From JANQGH01 sp039819285 (lineage in GTDB: Bacteria > Pseudomonadota > Alphaproteobacteria > DSM-16000 > Inquilinaceae), in the NCBI GenBank assembly GCA_039819285.1, contig JBCBSH010000083.1, forward strand, positions 1 through 17,588: a stretch of 17,588 nt of DNA, in the 5' to 3' direction. The notes beneath the pieces were generated by a model. The model worked only from the letters and a program-made list of their open reading frames with translations, had not been told where the DNA came from and did not search any database. The translations under genes were made by a program, and so were the position numbers. The stretch's first letter is position 1; each line of letters opens with the position of its first letter. Positions 14,898 through 17,588 of the stretch are shown one piece after another.

Positions 14898-14917
14898 CGG
14901 ACCGGCCGTCCGGTCAA
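14898..14917 (-). promoter_or_regulatory. Possible -35 box with overlapping inverted repeat upstream of dctP
   Basis: On the - strand TTGACC (14912-14917) is 5/6 to a -35 box, but the sequence 17 bp on (around 14889-14894) is a poor -10. Directly beside it, CGGAC (14898-14902) and GTCCG (14908-14912) form a 5-bp inverted repeat, operator-like in position. The 148-bp gap 14827-14974 would be the site for any separate promoter of the TRAP operon. Weak evidence. Confidence 0.2.
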
Positions 14918-14974
14918 ACTGATTTCCCGGTTTCGCCCGCGGGCCTGGTTTGCGGATTCCCCCTTCGATCGAGG

Positions 14975-16105
14975 TCACAGCTCGGCCGCAAGCGCCTCGA
15001 TCAGCCGTTCAATGTCCGCATGCGCGTTGTAGATGTGCGGGGCAATCCGCAGGCAGCCGCCCCGCATCGTGACGTGGACATCGCGCGCCACAAGCCGTTG
15101 CGGCAGGTCCGCCGGCAATCCGCGCGGACGGCGCAGGCCGATCATGTGGCGGCTTCGGCCCGGCGCCGGGGTCGGGATAAGCCCCAGCCGAGCGACCTCC
15201 TCGGCGGTCATATCGATCAGCGGCGCGATGTGTTCCTCAATCGCAGCCGGCGTCCATTCAACGATCCGCTCCAAAGCCTCAATCGCCATGGGGAGGGTGA
15301 CATAGTTGCCTTTCTCGCCCATGTCGAAGCGCCGCGCGCCTGGCTGATAGCGCTCTCGATAATCGACCAGATTGTCGTAGTCCTCCGCTTGCTCGCGGTT
15401 CATCCAACCGAACTCGATCGGTATGCCCTGCCGGTGCCTTGGCGCAATATAGAGAAAGGCAAGCTGATAGGGACCGAGCAGCCATTTCTCCGTGACCGCG
15501 ACCATGAAATCGGGCTCGACCTCACGGACATCGAAAGGCACCGCACCCAGCGACTGGCTGAGGTCGAGCACCAGCGCCGTGCCGGTTTCACGACAGCGCT
15601 TGCCCACAACAGCCAGGTCGACCCGGCTGGCGTCGGTCCAATGAACCGCCGGCAGCGCCGCCACGGCGGTCTTGTCCGAAATCGCGGCCAGCGTCCCGGC
15701 CGTCCAGTCCCCATCGTCGGGATAAGGCACGGTAACGAGGGTGCCACCCGTGCGCCGGATCGCATCGGTCCAGGGATAGACGTTGGACGGAAACTGCCCT
15801 TCCAGGATGACGACGTCGCGACCTTCGCCAATGGGCAGGTTGCGCGCGGCGGTCGACAGCCCATAGCTGGCCGACGGGCAGAGCGCAATGTCGTCCGCCC
15901 GGGCGCCGATCAGCCGGGCGAATAGGGTGCGCGCGCGCTCACCAGCCCCAAAAGTGTCGTCGGCTCCAATGGTCCAAGGTTGGCTCTTCTTGGCAACGCC
16001 GATCACCCCTGCCTCGCGCACCGGGCACATCAGCGGGGTCGCCGAACACGCCTTCAGATAGCTGACGCCGGCCGGCAGGTCGAACAGGTCGCGGGCATCG
16101 ATCAT
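14975..16105 (-). CDS. Class V aminotransferase-fold PLP-dependent enzyme
   Basis: 376-aa PLP enzyme of the class V fold (group that includes isopenicillin N epimerase-like, kynureninase-like and cysteine-desulfurase-like enzymes). LVLDLSQSLGAVPFDV supplies Asp181 (pyridine nitrogen contact) and Gln184; VTEKWLLGPYQLAFLYIAP supplies Lys207, the expected Schiff-base lysine. ALCPSASYGLSTAARNLP is the PLP-phosphate-binding stretch. An FDMGEKGNYVTLP segment and a C-terminal CLRIAPHIYN complete the fold. No signal peptide. The frame runs up to 16309 inside the nitrilase gene; ATG 16150 is possible, but ATG 16105 sits 16 nt after the nitrilase stop, has AGGAAA upstream and begins just before the typical N-terminal DLPAGVSYL. 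Co-transcribed with the nitrilase; reaction unknown (transamination, elimination or racemisation). Confidence 0.88.
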   Translation of the reverse strand: MIDARDLFDLPAGVSYLKACSATPLMCPVREAGVIGVAKKSQPWTIGADDTFGAGERARTLFARLIGARADDIALCPSASYGLSTAARNLPIGEGRDVVILEGQFPSNVYPWTDAIRRTGGTLVTVPYPDDGDWTAGTLAAISDKTAVAALPAVHWTDASRVDLAVVGKRCRETGTALVLDLSQSLGAVPFDVREVEPDFMVAVTEKWLLGPYQLAFLYIAPRHRQGIPIEFGWMNREQAEDYDNLVDYRERYQPGARRFDMGEKGNYVTLPMAIEALERIVEWTPAAIEEHIAPLIDMTAEEVARLGLIPTPAPGRSRHMIGLRRPRGLPADLPQRLVARDVHVTMRGGCLRIAPHIYNAHADIERLIEALAAEL

Positions 16106-16121
16106 CGCCGGTACGGGTTTC

Positions 16122-17066
16122 CTAGTCGTCGGGTTGGTCGGTTCGTCCATCGGTCGGCCGAACCCCGAACGAAACGCCGCGCGGCGTCTCATCGACGCGC
16201 AGGTCGAAGATGTCCGGACGCGCATAATGGCCGACCACGTCCAAGTCATAGCGGGCGCGCGCCAGATCGGCGAGATCGATCTCCGCCGCCACGATGCCTT
16301 CGCGGCCATACAGGGGCGGCGCCAGCGTTTCGCCCAAGGGTGAGACGATCGTACTGCCCCCTCTGATCAGGGGTTTGCCCGCGGGCCAATCGAACCCGGC
16401 ATCCGGCTCGGGCGGTGGCAGGTACTGACAGGCGCTTACCAAGAAGCAGCGGCCTTCATAGGCGATGTGCCGCATGCTGGCCTGCCAGATGTCCCGCTCG
16501 TCGACCGTCGGCGCACACCAGACGTCGACGCCTTTGGCGTAAAGCGCGGTGCGGAACAAGGGCATGTAGTTTTCCCAGCAGATCGCGGCGCTGATCCGGC
16601 CGGCCTTGGTGTCGACCACCGGCATGGTCGAGCCGTCGCCCTGGCCCCAGATCAGCCGCTCGCACCCTGTCGGAACCAGTTTCCGGTGCTTGGCGGCAAG
16701 GCTGCCGTCGGCCTGGAACATGAGCGCCGTGCAATAGAGCGTCGAGCCGCCCCGCTCGATAACACCGACGACCAGGGCCGAGCCGCAGGTTCTCGCGAAG
16801 TCGGCAAGCGCCGCCACCTCCGGCCCGTCCAGATCGATCGCGGCCTGCCAGTATTCGCGAAACCGGTCGCGGCCGGGGTCGGTGCGATAGCCGACGCGGG
16901 TGCCGAAATCCTCGCCCTTTGGATAGCCCCCGAGCAGGGCCTCCGGCAGAACGACGAGATCGGCGCCGACGCCACGAACCTCATCGCCGAACGAGACGAT
17001 CTTGTCCACGGTCGCCGGCGTTCCGTGCGGATCCGACCCCAATTGTAAGGCGGCTAGCGTTGTCAC
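16122..17066 (-). CDS. Nitrilase (carbon-nitrogen hydrolase superfamily, branch 1)
   Basis: 314-aa true nitrilase, hydrolysing R-CN to R-COOH and ammonia. Catalytic triad Glu42 (VVLPEALLGGYPKG), Lys129 (KHRKLVPT) and Cys163 (ISAAICWENYMPLFR). The Cys motif CWENYMPL is the nitrilase form, not the amidase or ureidopropionase form, and GHYARPDIF near residue 279 is also typical. No signal peptide; such enzymes form cytosolic spirals. Start choice: GTG 17066 follows GAGGAG (17072-17077) by 5 nt and begins MTTLAALQLG, directly on the first strand. The in-frame ATG 17081 and GTG 17087 have poorer ribosome binding sites. The tail (residues 294-314) is hydrophilic. The next gene, a PLP enzyme, follows 16 nt after the stop, so the product acid or ammonia is probably handled together with that enzyme. 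Could also serve to detoxify plant or aldoxime-derived nitriles. Confidence 0.92.
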   Translation of the reverse strand: MTTLAALQLGSDPHGTPATVDKIVSFGDEVRGVGADLVVLPEALLGGYPKGEDFGTRVGYRTDPGRDRFREYWQAAIDLDGPEVAALADFARTCGSALVVGVIERGGSTLYCTALMFQADGSLAAKHRKLVPTGCERLIWGQGDGSTMPVVDTKAGRISAAICWENYMPLFRTALYAKGVDVWCAPTVDERDIWQASMRHIAYEGRCFLVSACQYLPPPEPDAGFDWPAGKPLIRGGSTIVSPLGETLAPPLYGREGIVAAEIDLADLARARYDLDVVGHYARPDIFDLRVDETPRGVSFGVRPTDGRTDQPDD

Positions 17067-17071
17067 GATCG

Positions 17072-17079
17072 CTCCTCTC
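17072..17079 (-). promoter_or_regulatory. Ribosome binding site deciding the nitrilase start
   Basis: GAGAGGAG on the - strand, 5 nt before GTG 17066. It is a far better Shine-Dalgarno match than the sequence before ATG 17081, whose own first codons it overlaps. Confidence 0.55.
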
Positions 17080-17081
17080 AT

Positions 17082-17291
17082 GTTCACCGATCAGACGGTC
17101 GGTTTCGGCCAAACAGACGCACAGCGTTTCCTGCAGCCTGCCGCATCCGAGGCTGCGCCGGTCCCTTGCGACTACCAGCCAAGGCGCGGTCAGGGAATCT
17201 TCGAATTCGGATGACCGCCGTCAATGCAGTTGTAACGCAGCCCTGCTAGGCTTCGTCTCGCCGTTCCAAGCCATGGAGCATGGAGACAGCA
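17082..17291. promoter_or_regulatory. Divergent intergenic region between nitrilase and phasin genes
   Basis: About 210 bp that must carry promoters in both directions. No clear sigma70 pair was found. It is rich in TGC/GCA words: CTGCAG (17131-17136), CTGC (17138-17141), GCAG-CC-CTGC (17237-17246). PhaR-type regulators of phasin genes in Paracoccus are reported to bind CTGC/GCAG inverted motifs, so some of these could be operator halves. Also CGAATTCG (17202-17209), a perfect 8-bp palindrome. Confidence 0.3.
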
Positions 17292-17588
17292 ATGACGAAG
17301 CAACAGTCCTCGAACTTCGACTGGAACAGCACGGCGAACGATCAGATGGCCACGCTGGCGGCGGCAAACGGCGCGTTTGTCAAGGCCATGGCCAAGGCAT
17401 CGCAAAGCTACATCGAAGGTGTGGGCGAGTTGACGCGGGAGTTTTCGGACTTCCTGAACACGCGCCTGAAGCACGATGTCGAACTCGGCGAAACCATGTC
17501 CAGTGCTAAGGACTGGGGCCAGGTTGCGGAAGCCCAGCAAGAATGGGTGCGGCAGGCTGGCGAGGAGTATATGGTCGAGGCCCAAAAG
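17292..17588 (+). CDS. Phasin family protein (3' end cut by window edge)
   Basis: First 99 residues of an open frame that runs past the window end. It begins MTKQQSSNFDWNSTANDQ and is then a heptad-like amphipathic helix: FVKAMAKASQSYIEGVGEL, TREFSDFLNTRLKHD, GQVAEAQQEWVRQAGEEY. This pattern (AKASQ-x-x-x-EG, RE-F-x-DF, KDWGQ-x-AE-x-Q-x-W) fits alphaproteobacterial phasins, amphipathic proteins that coat polyhydroxyalkanoate granules and typically run 100-190 aa. ATG 17292 has GGAG 6 nt upstream; the in-frame ATG 17280 contributes that GGAG and is less likely. It is transcribed divergently from the nitrilase. No PHA synthase or depolymerase is visible here, so the granule role is from family resemblance. 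Confidence 0.85.
   Translation, partial: MTKQQSSNFDWNSTANDQMATLAAANGAFVKAMAKASQSYIEGVGELTREFSDFLNTRLKHDVELGETMSSAKDWGQVAEAQQEWVRQAGEEYMVEAQK

Noticed and set aside
13480..14922. 480-codon + strand frame opposite dctP and dctQ
   Set aside because: Antisense shadow of two well-supported TRAP genes; Arg/Gly/Gln-rich translation without motifs.
16106..16309. N-terminal extension of the class V PLP enzyme into the nitrilase gene
   Set aside because: The added residues are Arg/Ser/Trp-rich and are the out-of-frame reading of the nitrilase C-terminus; the PLP fold starts after ATG 16105.
16919..17509. 196-codon + strand frame spanning the nitrilase start and the phasin region
   Set aside because: Out of frame with the phasin translation, which has a good RBS and amphipathic phasin pattern; this frame is Arg/Ser-rich and overlaps the nitrilase 5' end.
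17190..17585. 131-codon - strand frame opposite the phasin gene
   Set aside because: No motif and no RBS support; antisense of the phasin frame.

Overview
The window is high-GC DNA (mid-60s % by eye) with strongly GC-ending codons, almost fully coding, with no gene-free stretch longer than about 210 bp. The gene content suggests an alphaproteobacterium, probably marine or soil and Rhodospirillales-like: a tripartite TRAP transporter, a phasin (polyhydroxyalkanoate granule protein), a true nitrilase, and a cholesterol-oxidase-like GMC enzyme. No rRNA, tRNA, CRISPR array, transposase or integrase was seen. Only the two edge genes, dhaK on the left and the phasin on the right, are on the + strand; everything between is on the - strand.

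Region A (1-858): the 3' part of a dihydroxyacetone kinase DhaK-type gene. It is followed convergently, without a dhaL partner, by region B.

Region B (880-5660, - strand) is the most interesting part. A 1429-residue protein is built as TIR domain, nSTAND1-type STAND NTPase, one predicted transmembrane helix, then 16 WD40 repeats. It overlaps by ATGA a second gene for a small multi-helix membrane protein resembling the RipA-family octameric membrane proteins. This looks like a two-gene sensor/effector conflict (anti-phage or stress-suicide) module, with WD40 repeats sensing, the STAND NTPase switching, TIR probably attacking NAD+, and a membrane partner. I do not recognise it as a named system.

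Region C (5812-6666): an isolated FkbM-family methyltransferase.

Region D (6763-11793, - strand): a tight four-gene operon, transcribed PhoD-like phosphatase, a 200-aa beta-rich protein, a GMC oxidoreductase related to cholesterol oxidase, and an alpha/beta hydrolase with a cysteine nucleophile. The last three look like a split version of a multidomain enzyme that some bacteria, as I recall, carry as one polypeptide. Likely role: oxidation and processing of a sterol-like or other hydrophobic alcohol.

Region E (11899-14826, - strand): a TRAP transporter, dctP-dctQ-dctM order, with a strong GC-rich hairpin between the solute-binding protein gene and the permease genes.

Region F (14975-17066, - strand): a nitrilase and a class V PLP enzyme 16 nt apart, just upstream of the TRAP genes, possibly one catabolic unit.

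Region G (17292-17588, + strand): the 5' part of a phasin gene, divergent from the nitrilase.
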